Of a DNA stretch of 64,000 nucleotides, positions 43,676 through 52,138 are shown piece after piece. Numbering within the stretch: the first letter of the stretch is position 1; every line of letters starts with the position of its first letter. Source of the DNA: Flavobacterium limi (GTDB taxonomy: Bacteria > Bacteroidota > Bacteroidia > Flavobacteriales > Flavobacteriaceae); NCBI RefSeq assembly GCF_010645075.1, contig NZ_JAADZV010000011.1:62001-126000 (forward strand). Direction: 5' to 3'. The position numbers and the translations under genes are program-made. The notes below the pieces were generated by a model, which saw only the letters and a program-made list of their open reading frames with translations, did not search any database and was not told where the DNA came from.

Positions 43676-45580
43676 TTATTTCTTTGGTCTCAATACCACT
43701 GATGCTTTTGTAAAATCCGAAGAAGCGTTGATTACATTTCTGTATTCCTGATAGATTTCTTTTGGGTAATTTATAGATTTGTAAATCTCAAAAACTTCAA
43801 CAACTAATTGGTTTCCTTCCACTTTTACGGTTGATTTGAAAGAACAATTTGTGGTTTCATCTCCTCCTGTTTTCTTATCAAGTTCCAAATCTTTAAAACT
43901 TTCGACTTCATAACCTTTCGGAATATTAAAAATTATTTTGTGTTTGAAAGTTTTAGCATACTTTAAGTCCACATCCCATTTTCTATCTGTTTCCTGATAT
44001 AAATTTCCTTGTTTACCGATCATTTTACCAAGGTTTACCAAAACCAGATTTCCAGCATTTTCCGTTAAGGATTCCGTTGCTTCACCCTTAACTATTATAT
44101 TATAAGGCGTATTGGAGTAATTGTATTTGAACTCTTGATTTTCAAAACTATAATTGGTTATTTTTACATCGAAATCATCACCAAATACTCTTTCCCTGAT
44201 ATATTCGCTCAGTTTTTTTTCATCTTCATTTTCTTTAATGTATTTTACCCAATTTCTATTCAACTGTCCATCATACCCGGTATAAGAAAGTGTTTTTTCT
44301 ATATTTGCCGTTGTCAGGTCATCTGAAAATGTAACAGTACTTTGTGATTCATTTACAGTAAATTCAGCAGGGGCAATTGGAAAAGTCACTACATAATTCT
44401 CTTTAAGGGCAGGGTAATATGTTCTGCCTTCAGAACCCTGAAGCTCATAAGATGGATAACCATACGACAAATATTTCTCATATGGGGAAAGGAATTTTTT
44501 AGTTTCAGGAATGTAATACATGAATTCATGGGATAGAGGTACAACAAATTTTTCGGTATCAACCTCTCCATTAAATCGCGACATACCAACTGCTACTTTA
44601 TAGGGAATTTTTAATTCTTTGAGTGTAAATCCATATAAGTCAAAAATATCACCGCCGGTTAATTTTTGTTTTCCATTGTTTAAATTCGTGATTTTTTGAG
44701 CTGTTTCTCCTCTACTTATAAAATCAAAATTGGTTTTTATGTACTCATCAATTTTAATTAATTTCTCTTCGGTTGATTCAGTACCAATATTTAATTTTTC
44801 AATAAATTCTCTGGCCTGGGCCTTCTTAAAATATTGAAAAGACGGTTTAGCAAGATATTGTGGTAAAAAATAACTCCATTGATAAACGTCCAATGGTGGC
44901 GTCGAAACCATATAAATTAATTTCACTAAATTCTTTATATTCAGTGCATTAGATTCTTCTTTAAAAACCGGAATATTAGTGGCTGTTAATATAGTTTTTT
45001 TATTGCTGCTGCTTTTTTTAAATTCTGAAGATGCATAAGTTTCAAATTTTACGCCTTCTTGAGTGTGTGTAAATTCGGCAAACAAAACCGGAACATCTTT
45101 CTGGAAAACTTCAACTCCATAAGCGGACGGGTTTTCTTTTATAATGAAATAATATTCCAATATATCCCCTGCTTCAACACCTTCAAAAACAATTGACTTT
45201 ACTTTGTCGATTTCTGTTTCTATAATTTTATCCTGTGGCAATATTTTTATCTCCCCATTGGGTTTTATGATACGCGCATGAAAATCCCGAACATCACGAA
45301 TGTATCCGTTGTCTTGGGCTTTAATCTTATTGTATTTGTTAATTTCCCCTGCTTTATTGATTTTTATAGCAAAGTGATTCATTCCAAAGGTTGCATAAGC
45401 ATAAGGTCCAACTCTCGTATGTATCCAGCGCTTGTCAAACAAGACTACAGCAGGCTGATCTTTATATTCAGCCGGTATTTCATCAAAGATTGGTTTTTCG
45501 TCCCAAGTGTAGCTTTTTATTTCCTGAGAATAACTTTGAAAGAAGAATAACAAGGCAAAAATTAGAGTTATTTTTTTCAT
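43676..45580 (-). CDS. DUF3857/transglutaminase-like protein, probably catalytically inactive
   Basis: A 634-residue secreted protein (signal peptide ending SYSQ). The N-terminal half is the beta-rich DUF3857 domain; the centre has a transglutaminase fold (EEKLIKIDEYIKTNFDFISR). Where the active paralog upstream has GDCKDMA, this one has GDIFDLY, so the catalytic Cys is Ile312, and the Asp of MDATD is also not conserved; a histidine in PLSHEFMYY remains. The C-terminal half is beta-rich. The start overlaps the stop of the neighbouring paralog by one base (TAATG). It probably acts as a binding partner and not as an enzyme. Confidence 0.85.
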   Translation of the reverse strand: MKKITLIFALLFFFQSYSQEIKSYTWDEKPIFDEIPAEYKDQPAVVLFDKRWIHTRVGPYAYATFGMNHFAIKINKAGEINKYNKIKAQDNGYIRDVRDFHARIIKPNGEIKILPQDKIIETEIDKVKSIVFEGVEAGDILEYYFIIKENPSAYGVEVFQKDVPVLFAEFTHTQEGVKFETYASSEFKKSSSNKKTILTATNIPVFKEESNALNIKNLVKLIYMVSTPPLDVYQWSYFLPQYLAKPSFQYFKKAQAREFIEKLNIGTESTEEKLIKIDEYIKTNFDFISRGETAQKITNLNNGKQKLTGGDIFDLYGFTLKELKIPYKVAVGMSRFNGEVDTEKFVVPLSHEFMYYIPETKKFLSPYEKYLSYGYPSYELQGSEGRTYYPALKENYVVTFPIAPAEFTVNESQSTVTFSDDLTTANIEKTLSYTGYDGQLNRNWVKYIKENEDEKKLSEYIRERVFGDDFDVKITNYSFENQEFKYNYSNTPYNIIVKGEATESLTENAGNLVLVNLGKMIGKQGNLYQETDRKWDVDLKYAKTFKHKIIFNIPKGYEVESFKDLELDKKTGGDETTNCSFKSTVKVEGNQLVVEVFEIYKSINYPKEIYQEYRNVINASSDFTKASVVLRPKK

Positions 45581-47442
45581 TATTTAGAAAGAATTACGGA
45601 TTGATTGTATTGTTTGGTTAGTGTTTTTATAAAAGAATTCCAAAGTATAAAATCCTTGCTATCCAATAGTAATTTTTTGGATACTATCTTTTGAGTTAAT
45701 ATGATAGTGTTTTTCATCAATTTGTATTGAATATCAAAGCTTCCCAAATCGTTTTCAGTTTTTGCATTTTCTGGCATAAATTCTACTTTATAATCCAATG
45801 GCAATTGATACTCATACTTGATTTCATAAACATAAGCAAAGTCATTTTCTATAGAAAGTTTTCTTTTTTCAATATCAACCAGCCTTTCTTTTAACGGAAA
45901 AAGCAATAGCGGTTTTAATAACAATTTACCATTGACATCTTTAATTCCATTTTCTAATTTTAATTTAAAATTTGCTTTTGATGGCAACTCCTGATAGTCG
46001 TTTTTTTGCAATTCCTGAATATCCAAAAGTATCTTCTGGTTATTTTCAGTGATAATGTCTTTCCAAATTTCACTTTCTTTTTGATTATAAGCAGAAAGAT
46101 GATTCAATAAATAGCTCTTTTTAAAACCTGATAACGTTACACTTGCGTCTCCCACAATGTTATTATTTTCCAGATTTAATTTCATCAGAATGGTGGTTTT
46201 ATTCCTGACAGATTCAACTTCCGGAACCTTTTCTATTTTAAATTCATTTTCTGATCTTCCTGTCAAAGCTTCTTTACCCTGAATAAAAGAGGAAGGAAAC
46301 GGAAAAGGACAAAATTTATCTGTGGCATCCATAAAATAACTTTTACCCTCAATAATTACATTCGTAACCATATGATTGTCTACCTGAGGTGTTGGAACAT
46401 CTGTATATGTGTACGGCTTATGACGTGTCCCAATCCAGGTTAGATTAGAATTCAATTGGGCATATCGAAACATTTCATTCAAAAGATTCGCCATATCTTT
46501 ACAATCTCCGTATAATTTTTGAAAAATATCAGAAGCCTCTCTTGGAATAAAACCGCCCATTCCGTCTTCAAAGGCAACATAATGTACATTTTGCTGCACC
46601 CATTGATAAATCGCTTTTGCCTTTTCTAAATCAGAATTTTTATCTTTTATCAGATCTAATGTTTTATTCTTCAAAACCGTTTGATCTGTTTTATTAATGT
46701 CTTTTGTGATTGAATAATACCATTGGTATAATTTTTCAGGTGTTCCTAGTAACTCCTCTTTTTTACCTTCTATTTCATAACTTTTGATATAATAAATAAT
46801 ATGTGGCATGAAATATAATGAACTTGGCATATTCTCTTCTGCTTCAAATTCAGGAATATCATTTGCTTCCCAGGTATAAATATCAAAATTACCTTCTTTA
46901 GTTTTGCTGAAAGCAATTTTTTCCTGATAATTTCCAAAAAGCTTATATCCAATTTCAGTAGAAGGATGGCATCGAATCTGAAGTTTTGCGGTTTGGGTTT
47001 TTATTGGATTTTGAAATCGGAAACTGGATAAAAAACGAGGCTGTTTGAGCTTGGTTTTATACGAAAATTCTATTAATGAATTATCTTCCACTTTTGGCAT
47101 TACAAAATATTTGTATTTATTGTCACTCTTATAAATGTTTTCATTTTCTGCATCGATTGTTGCAATAGAATAAGAACTTAAATCTATCCTTTTATTTGTT
47201 TTTGTAATATAGGTAGATCCCTTTATATTTGAAATTTCACTAAAACTATCAAAAGGAATTCTGATAGCATATTCCTGAGCGTTTTTGCTTTTTGAAATTG
47301 CTCTGCTTTCATTTACAAAAGTTTCTATTTCCAAAATTTTGCCAGAATTTATTACTACAGTTTCGCTGCTGTAAACTATTTTTGATTTTTCCTGGGAATG
47401 CAATTGAAAAGAAAATAAAAACAATATAATATACTTTTTCAT
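45580..47442 (-). CDS. DUF3857 and transglutaminase-like domain protein
   Basis: A 620-residue secreted protein (signal MKKYIILFLFSFQLHSQ). DUF3857 covers about 20-230 and a transglutaminase-like domain about 265-385. The Cys-His-Asp triad is visible: Cys314 in YGDCKDMANLL, His357 in VDNHMV and Asp372 in YFMDATD. A C-terminal beta-rich region follows. Such proteins are common in Bacteroidota; the substrate is unknown. It forms a tandem paralogous pair with the next gene through a TAATG overlap. Confidence 0.9.
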   Translation of the reverse strand: MKKYIILFLFSFQLHSQEKSKIVYSSETVVINSGKILEIETFVNESRAISKSKNAQEYAIRIPFDSFSEISNIKGSTYITKTNKRIDLSSYSIATIDAENENIYKSDNKYKYFVMPKVEDNSLIEFSYKTKLKQPRFLSSFRFQNPIKTQTAKLQIRCHPSTEIGYKLFGNYQEKIAFSKTKEGNFDIYTWEANDIPEFEAEENMPSSLYFMPHIIYYIKSYEIEGKKEELLGTPEKLYQWYYSITKDINKTDQTVLKNKTLDLIKDKNSDLEKAKAIYQWVQQNVHYVAFEDGMGGFIPREASDIFQKLYGDCKDMANLLNEMFRYAQLNSNLTWIGTRHKPYTYTDVPTPQVDNHMVTNVIIEGKSYFMDATDKFCPFPFPSSFIQGKEALTGRSENEFKIEKVPEVESVRNKTTILMKLNLENNNIVGDASVTLSGFKKSYLLNHLSAYNQKESEIWKDIITENNQKILLDIQELQKNDYQELPSKANFKLKLENGIKDVNGKLLLKPLLLFPLKERLVDIEKRKLSIENDFAYVYEIKYEYQLPLDYKVEFMPENAKTENDLGSFDIQYKLMKNTIILTQKIVSKKLLLDSKDFILWNSFIKTLTKQYNQSVILSK

Positions 47443-47578
47443 TGATTTTGATCTGGGGTAAAGAATATTCTTACTTATTATATTTATAACTGTTTATTAG
47501 AAAATTATCCAGATGATTCAATCTGTTTGGAGATAAATTTTATAAATCACTTTTGATTTTTTCGGACAGCTAAAATAA

Positions 47579-47586
47579 TATCTTTG
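47579..47586 (+). promoter_or_regulatory. Candidate -7 promoter element for the DUF1294 gene
   Basis: TATCTTTG is an exact TAnnTTTG match, 18 bp before the ATG at 47604. TTTG at 47552-47555 is a possible, slightly distant -33. Confidence 0.5.
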
Positions 47587-47603
47587 CTTTTAATTTTAAC
47601 CCT

Positions 47604-47873
47604 ATGGAAGTTTTATTACTCTATTTTTTAATTATAAATTTTGCGGTCCTTATCATAGCGGGATATGACAAATATTTAGCCATTAAAAATAAACGCAGAA
47701 TTTCTGAAAAAGCACTTTTTTCAATGGCTCTTTTAGGAGGCTCTGTTGGTTTGCTATTAGCTATGTTTAGCTTAAGGCACAAAACTAATAAATCATCTTT
47801 TATCGTAAAATTTTCTGGGATTTTTTTAATTCAGCTAATAGTAATTTATTTTAGCTTAATTCACAAAATATAA
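47604..47873 (+). CDS. DUF1294 membrane protein
   Basis: An 89-residue protein with two to three membrane helices. The signature D-K-x-x-A, then RRISEKALFSMALLGGSVG, then LRHKTNKSSF is that of DUF1294 proteins. Their function is unknown. It is monocistronic. Confidence 0.88.
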   Translation: MEVLLLYFLIINFAVLIIAGYDKYLAIKNKRRISEKALFSMALLGGSVGLLLAMFSLRHKTNKSSFIVKFSGIFLIQLIVIYFSLIHKI

Positions 47874-47894
47874 AAACGGATAGATTAGATTATG

Positions 47895-47935
47895 TCGGGC
47901 ATGTTTTTTTGGATGGTGCGCAGCACCCGATTTTT
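47895..47935. terminator. Hairpin terminator between the DUF1294 and CDF genes
   Basis: TCGGG (47895-47899) pairs with CCCGA (47926-47930), and an inner GGTGC (47915-47919) can pair with GCACC (47923-47927), followed by five T. The two pairings share bases, so they are alternatives. Confidence 0.5.
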
Positions 47936-47956
47936 CAGCTTTTGTAATAAAAAGAA

Positions 47957-48868
47957 TTATTCATTCACAAGTATAAAGTCCTTACTGCAATTTTTTCCAA
48001 AATCTGGCTGGATAGTAGAATGAGTGATATGAAATTCATGAAACAAAACTTCTTCAATTTCTGTAACGATCGCATTAAATTCAGTAATCGAAATATTGTC
48101 TTTGCAGTCTAAATGTGCCTCGAAATGAAGCTCATTATCATTCAAATGCCAAAGATGGATATGATATAAACGATGGTTTCCGGTAATGGTATGGATTTTT
48201 TCAGCAATTTCTTCAATATTCAAGCTCTCGGGAGTAAAAAGCAAAAGCATTTTTACGGACGATTTTAATAGACTTAAACTCATCAGAATCAAATAAACTG
48301 CTATTCCTAAAGTAATAATGCTGTCTACCCAAAACCACTGAAAATATTTCATTAAAAATCCGCCTGCCAAAACAGCTACAGACGCCATCATATCGGTAAC
48401 AAGATGCAGATAAGCCGATTTCATATTTAAATTATGATCGGCATCTTTTTTTAGAATTATGGCAGAAAATCCATTAAAAACAATTCCTAAAAGAGACAGC
48501 CATATGACAAGATTTGAACCTATGATCACGGGTTCCGAAAATCGGACAATGGCTTCATAAACCAAAAACAACGCTACTATAATTAAAGTTGCCGCATTAA
48601 TAAATGCGGCAAGAAGTTCAGCTCTTTTATAACCAAATGTACTGGAAGAAGTTGGCTTTTTTTTAGCCAGTCTATGTGCCACAAAACTCAAAACCAAAGA
48701 AATGACATCACTAAAATTATGCAGCGCATCAGACAATAAAGATAAACTCCCTGATATAAATCCGCCGATAATCTGAGCAACGGTAATACCAATATTCAGA
48801 ATAATCGAAATTGATAAATTTTTACCCGTTACTTCATGACTATGTCCGTGATGATGGTTGTGACCCAT
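47957..48868 (-). CDS. Cation diffusion facilitator (zinc-type) exporter
   Basis: A 303-residue protein with six membrane helices. A His-rich N-terminus (MGHNHHHGHSHE) and metal-site motifs SDALHNFSDVIS (helix 2) and HLVTDMMASV (helix 5) match the CDF/CzcD family, which exports Zn(II), Co(II) or Cd(II) against protons. The C-terminal cytoplasmic domain (from about 205) has the LYHIHLWHL strand. It starts 6 bp after rpiB, so it is co-transcribed. Confidence 0.93.
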   Translation of the reverse strand: MGHNHHHGHSHEVTGKNLSISIILNIGITVAQIIGGFISGSLSLLSDALHNFSDVISLVLSFVAHRLAKKKPTSSSTFGYKRAELLAAFINAATLIIVALFLVYEAIVRFSEPVIIGSNLVIWLSLLGIVFNGFSAIILKKDADHNLNMKSAYLHLVTDMMASVAVLAGGFLMKYFQWFWVDSIITLGIAVYLILMSLSLLKSSVKMLLLFTPESLNIEEIAEKIHTITGNHRLYHIHLWHLNDNELHFEAHLDCKDNISITEFNAIVTEIEEVLFHEFHITHSTIQPDFGKNCSKDFILVNE

Positions 48869-48874
48869 TTTTAT

Positions 48875-49306
48875 TTATTGACAGGCAATTTTATTTACCC
48901 TGTTTTGATGTCTTCCGCCTTCAAATTCAGTACTCAAAAAAGTTTCAACCATTTCTACAGCCTGTGGTATTGAAGTAAAACGTGCCGGAATACTGATAAT
49001 GTTAGCATCATTATGCAAACGTATTAAAACCGCAATTTCTTTTGTCCAGCATAAACCGGCTCTTACTTTTGGGTGTTTATTAACCGTCATGGCAATTCCG
49101 TTTCCGCTGCCGCAGATCACGATTCCAAAATCAGCTTTACCTTCAGATACATCATTCGCAACCGGATGCCCAAAGTCCGGATAATCAACAGAATCTTCAG
49201 AATCTGTTCCATAATTAGTTACTTCATATCCTTTTGCTTTCAGCATTGTTACGATTGCTTTTTTATACTCTGGTCCTGCGTGATCGTTCCCTATCGAAAT
49301 TTTCAT
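48875..49306 (-). CDS. rpiB: Ribose-5-phosphate isomerase B
   Basis: A 143-residue RpiB, which interconverts ribose 5-phosphate and ribulose 5-phosphate. I chose the ATG at 49304-49306, because the family starts MKISIGNDHAGPEYKKAI; a frame from 49336 would add ten unrelated residues. The active-site motif CGSGNGIAMTVNK is present, and RAGLCW follows. A -7 element lies 28 bp upstream. Confidence 0.95.
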   Translation of the reverse strand: MKISIGNDHAGPEYKKAIVTMLKAKGYEVTNYGTDSEDSVDYPDFGHPVANDVSEGKADFGIVICGSGNGIAMTVNKHPKVRAGLCWTKEIAVLIRLHNDANIISIPARFTSIPQAVEMVETFLSTEFEGGRHQNRVNKIACQ

Positions 49307-49333
49307 TTTAAATACTATTAAGTTGTGTAGTTG

Positions 49334-49341
49334 CAAATTTA
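49334..49341 (-). promoter_or_regulatory. Candidate -7 promoter element for rpiB
   Basis: The minus strand reads TAAATTTG, an exact TAnnTTTG match. It lies within the alternative longer reading frame, which supports the start at 49306. Confidence 0.5.
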
Positions 49342-50197
49342 CTCAATAATTAAATGGTTGCCATAAATTACATTAACTTTCACCATTTTTCTTTATCAGC
49401 ACAAATTATTGCTCAGATACATTCATTAAAAGATAATACAAAAAGCATAATTGCAATTATCTAAATTTCAAAGCTTTATTAGGTTATCAACATTTTTGAT
49501 AACTTAGTAATATTCTGATTTTCAATACATAAAAGTTATTTTTTTTGTTAAAATTTTATGGTGTTAATATCAGTTTGTAATTCGTTGATATTCAGTTAAC
49601 TTTAAATTAACAGGAATTGTTAATAACTATAAAAAGAAAATTAGAAGTTTTTTTTGGATGTTTAGAAAAAATACTTAATCCAAAACCTAAATTAAATATG
49701 CAAGAAAAGTTTCATGAATTTTTAGAAAAGTTATCAATATCAAAATTGCCATTTTCAACAGAAATCAACATATCAACTTATTTACAAAATACATTCAATT
49801 TTGATTATCAACCATTGTTAATTAAAAATGAAAAGAGCTTAAAAATTAGTATTTTAACTACAAATAACTATGTTGATAACTCTGAATAAATAAGTAAAAC
49901 GAGATTTCAATGACTTCAAAAAAAAAATTATTCGACATATTAACACACTATAATAACCATCATTTTTTTTAAAATTTTTAAAAATCTTTTTTGTTGTATT
50001 TAATATATGTTGAAAACTAAAAAAGTTGAAAATCAAAAATTTTATTTTTTGAAATGAATTTTTGTCTGATTCAGATCTTTTGGGATGATTGTATCAGTTT
50101 TCCTGATTTATTTTAAATTGGTTGAATAAAATTTTACCTGAATGCATTTACTTGTTAATATGTTTATATTTACCTGAAATTTCTAAAAAAAAGATTT
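49342..50197. other. AT-rich intergenic region with DnaA-box-like words
   Basis: About 860 bp, very AT-rich. TTATCAACA occurs at 49484-49492 as part of a hairpin (GTTATCAA with TTGATAAC), again on the minus strand at 49871-49879, with near copies at 49731-49739 and 49805-49813. Genes to the left are mainly on the minus strand, those to the right more often on the plus strand. These are features of a replication origin, but no dnaA or other origin-linked gene is present. A doubtful open frame of about 65-90 codons lies at 49617-49889. Confidence 0.25.
49698..49889 (+). CDS. Doubtful small open reading frame
   Basis: From the ATG at about 49698 the frame gives some 63 residues (MQEKFHEFLEKLSISKLPFS...), with an in-frame TTG extension to 49617. 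The composition is protein-like (mixed charged and hydrophobic) but there is no recognised domain, no clear promoter, and AT-rich DNA makes such frames common. Confidence 0.2.
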   Translation: MQEKFHEFLEKLSISKLPFSTEINISTYLQNTFNFDYQPLLIKNEKSLKISILTTNNYVDNSE

Positions 50198-51655
50198 ATG
50201 AAAAAAAAATTACTTATTCTTTTATTTCCTTTACTAAGTATCGGACAAACACAAATAGGATCTGATATTGATGGAAAATTTGTACCTAGTGCAATTTCTG
50301 CTACAACTTTTGGTTCTGTTGGTTCCCTTTCGAGCGATGGAACAATACTTGCTATTGGCGATTATGGTTATGGTTATTTTTTTGATGGAACTGTTTGGAT
50401 CTATAAAAATATAGGGGGAATCTGGACGCAGTTTGGAAATGTTTTTCCCGCCGGGAAAACAGGAGATGAAATGGGAGGTAGTGTTTCTCTTTCAGATGAT
50501 GGAACTATAATTGCTGTTGGTTCTTCTGGTGCATGGGGAAATGGCAGAGGTTCCGGAATCGTTCAGGTCTATAAAAATATATCAGGAATCTGGACTCAGA
50601 TCGGGGCAAATATTAATGGTGAATGGGCGGGTGATTTTTGTGGTATTAGTGTTTCTCTATCTAGTGATGGATCTACAGTTGCTATTGGATCTCCAGGTAA
50701 TAGTGATAAAAGTTACCATTCAGGATCTGTTAGAGTATACAAAAATATAGCAGGAACCTGGACAAAGATAGGTGCTGATATTGATGGTATTGATTCGGCT
50801 GATAATCTTGGTTCCCGCGTTTCGTTATCTAATGACGGATCAATTTTAGCAATTGGTACTCTTGAAAGATATGTTCGCGTATATAAAAATGTTTCTGGAA
50901 CCTGGACATTATTAGGGAATGAAATTAAAGGTAATAATTATGCACTTTCGTTATCGGGCGATGGTTCTACAGTGGCATTAAGTAGTGCTTATTATACAGA
51001 CATTTATGATGGTAAGAATTTTAAAAGAGTAGATATTTCATATGTTAAAGTGTTAAGTATCATTAATGGTGTTTGGACTCAGTTAGGTGGAGATATCTTT
51101 AAAAAAGAAGGTTGTTGTGCCCCTTATACTGAATATAGTGTTTCGCTATCTAATGATGGTTCAATTCTAGCTGTTGGTGCTCCGGGATTAGAAAATGGTA
51201 ATTATTTTGGGACTGCCCGTACATTTAAAAATATAAATGGAAACTGGATCCAACAAGGAGTAGATATTTTAGGAGAAGCAAATGAAGATAAAAATGGAAC
51301 TTTTGTTACTCTTTCAAAAAATGGAACTACTCTGGCAGTAGGAGCTCCCGATAATGATGGAAACGGTACAGATTCTGGATCAGTCAGGGTTTATGATTTA
51401 TCTACTGTTTTACGTTCAGATAGTTTTGTTTTAAATCATTTTTCAGTGTATCCTAATCCGGCTTCAGAGGCTGTAAATATTAGTTTATCAGAAGGTTTAA
51501 CATTAGAAAAAGTAAATGTTTACAACACTTCAGGACAATTGGTAAAGACAGAAAATAAAAATAGTGTTAGTCTAAATTCGTTATCAAAAGGAATTTATTT
51601 TTTAGAAATAATTACTGACAAAGGAAAAGCCAGTAGAAAAATAATAGTAAACTAA
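50198..51655 (+). CDS. Secreted seven-repeat beta-propeller protein with type IX tail
   Basis: A 485-residue protein with signal peptide (MKKKLLILLFPLLSIGQ). Seven repeats of the form SLSxDGxxxAxG followed by an aromatic VRVYKNxxGxWTQxG segment indicate a seven-bladed propeller of the FG-GAP-like kind. From about 410 a type IX sorting domain follows (FSVYPNPASEAVNISLS, then GIYFLEI and SRKIIVN). It is likely exported and anchored to, or released from, the cell surface. The ligand is unknown; possible roles are adhesion or binding of polymers. Confidence 0.88.
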   Translation: MKKKLLILLFPLLSIGQTQIGSDIDGKFVPSAISATTFGSVGSLSSDGTILAIGDYGYGYFFDGTVWIYKNIGGIWTQFGNVFPAGKTGDEMGGSVSLSDDGTIIAVGSSGAWGNGRGSGIVQVYKNISGIWTQIGANINGEWAGDFCGISVSLSSDGSTVAIGSPGNSDKSYHSGSVRVYKNIAGTWTKIGADIDGIDSADNLGSRVSLSNDGSILAIGTLERYVRVYKNVSGTWTLLGNEIKGNNYALSLSGDGSTVALSSAYYTDIYDGKNFKRVDISYVKVLSIINGVWTQLGGDIFKKEGCCAPYTEYSVSLSNDGSILAVGAPGLENGNYFGTARTFKNINGNWIQQGVDILGEANEDKNGTFVTLSKNGTTLAVGAPDNDGNGTDSGSVRVYDLSTVLRSDSFVLNHFSVYPNPASEAVNISLSEGLTLEKVNVYNTSGQLVKTENKNSVSLNSLSKGIYFLEIITDKGKASRKIIVN

Positions 51656-51678
51656 AAAATTTAATTTGTTTTAAAATG

Positions 51679-51706
51679 GGCTATCATAAACTGGTAGCCT
51701 TTTTTG
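51679..51706. terminator. Terminator after the propeller gene
   Basis: GGCTATCA (51679-51686) pairs with TGGTAGCC (51692-51699) with one wobble, followed by six T. It lies at the 3' ends of convergent genes. Confidence 0.8.
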
Positions 51707-51709
51707 TAT

Positions 51710-51943
51710 CTAAACTATTTTAAGTGGATTATTAAGATGGTCCAGAATTTCCTGAACCTTTTCAAAATCTCTGGGATGAACTTTTAGTTTGATGCCACCC
51801 AATGCAGCAGAATACATGGGAACGACAGATAAAGTGATTTCATTTTCAAAAAAATACGGAATCGATTCCTGTTCTAATAAATGTTTAAGAATCACTGTTT
51901 CGTGGTCATAATAGAATATGGCGATGGTTTTAAAACTTTCCAT
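51710..51943 (-). CDS. DUF2007 putative signal-transducing protein
   Basis: A 77-residue protein with a ferredoxin-like beta-alpha-beta pattern: FKTIAIFYYDHETVILKHLL, then the central IPYFFENE, then GIKLKVHPRDFEKVQEIL. This matches the DUF2007 family, thought to sense small ligands. It converges with the propeller gene. Confidence 0.85.
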   Translation of the reverse strand: MESFKTIAIFYYDHETVILKHLLEQESIPYFFENEITLSVVPMYSAALGGIKLKVHPRDFEKVQEILDHLNNPLKIV

Positions 51944-52138
51944 AAAAGGTCTTTTTATAAAGATACGAAATGGATAGCATTTAAGTTGGTAAATGCAATG
52001 ATTAAAAAAGCTAATACAAGTGACCTTTAAAAAATTAATACAATACTAGTTTGAAAGTTATAATTTTAATAATTCTATTTGTTAAAATCTATAATCTGAT
52101 ATCTTATTTGTAATTTTAAACTTTATAAGAAAAGATAT

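Noticed and set aside
49617..49889. 90-residue gene in the AT-rich region
   Set aside because: Only a TTG start, no domain and no promoter; kept only as a doubtful short frame.
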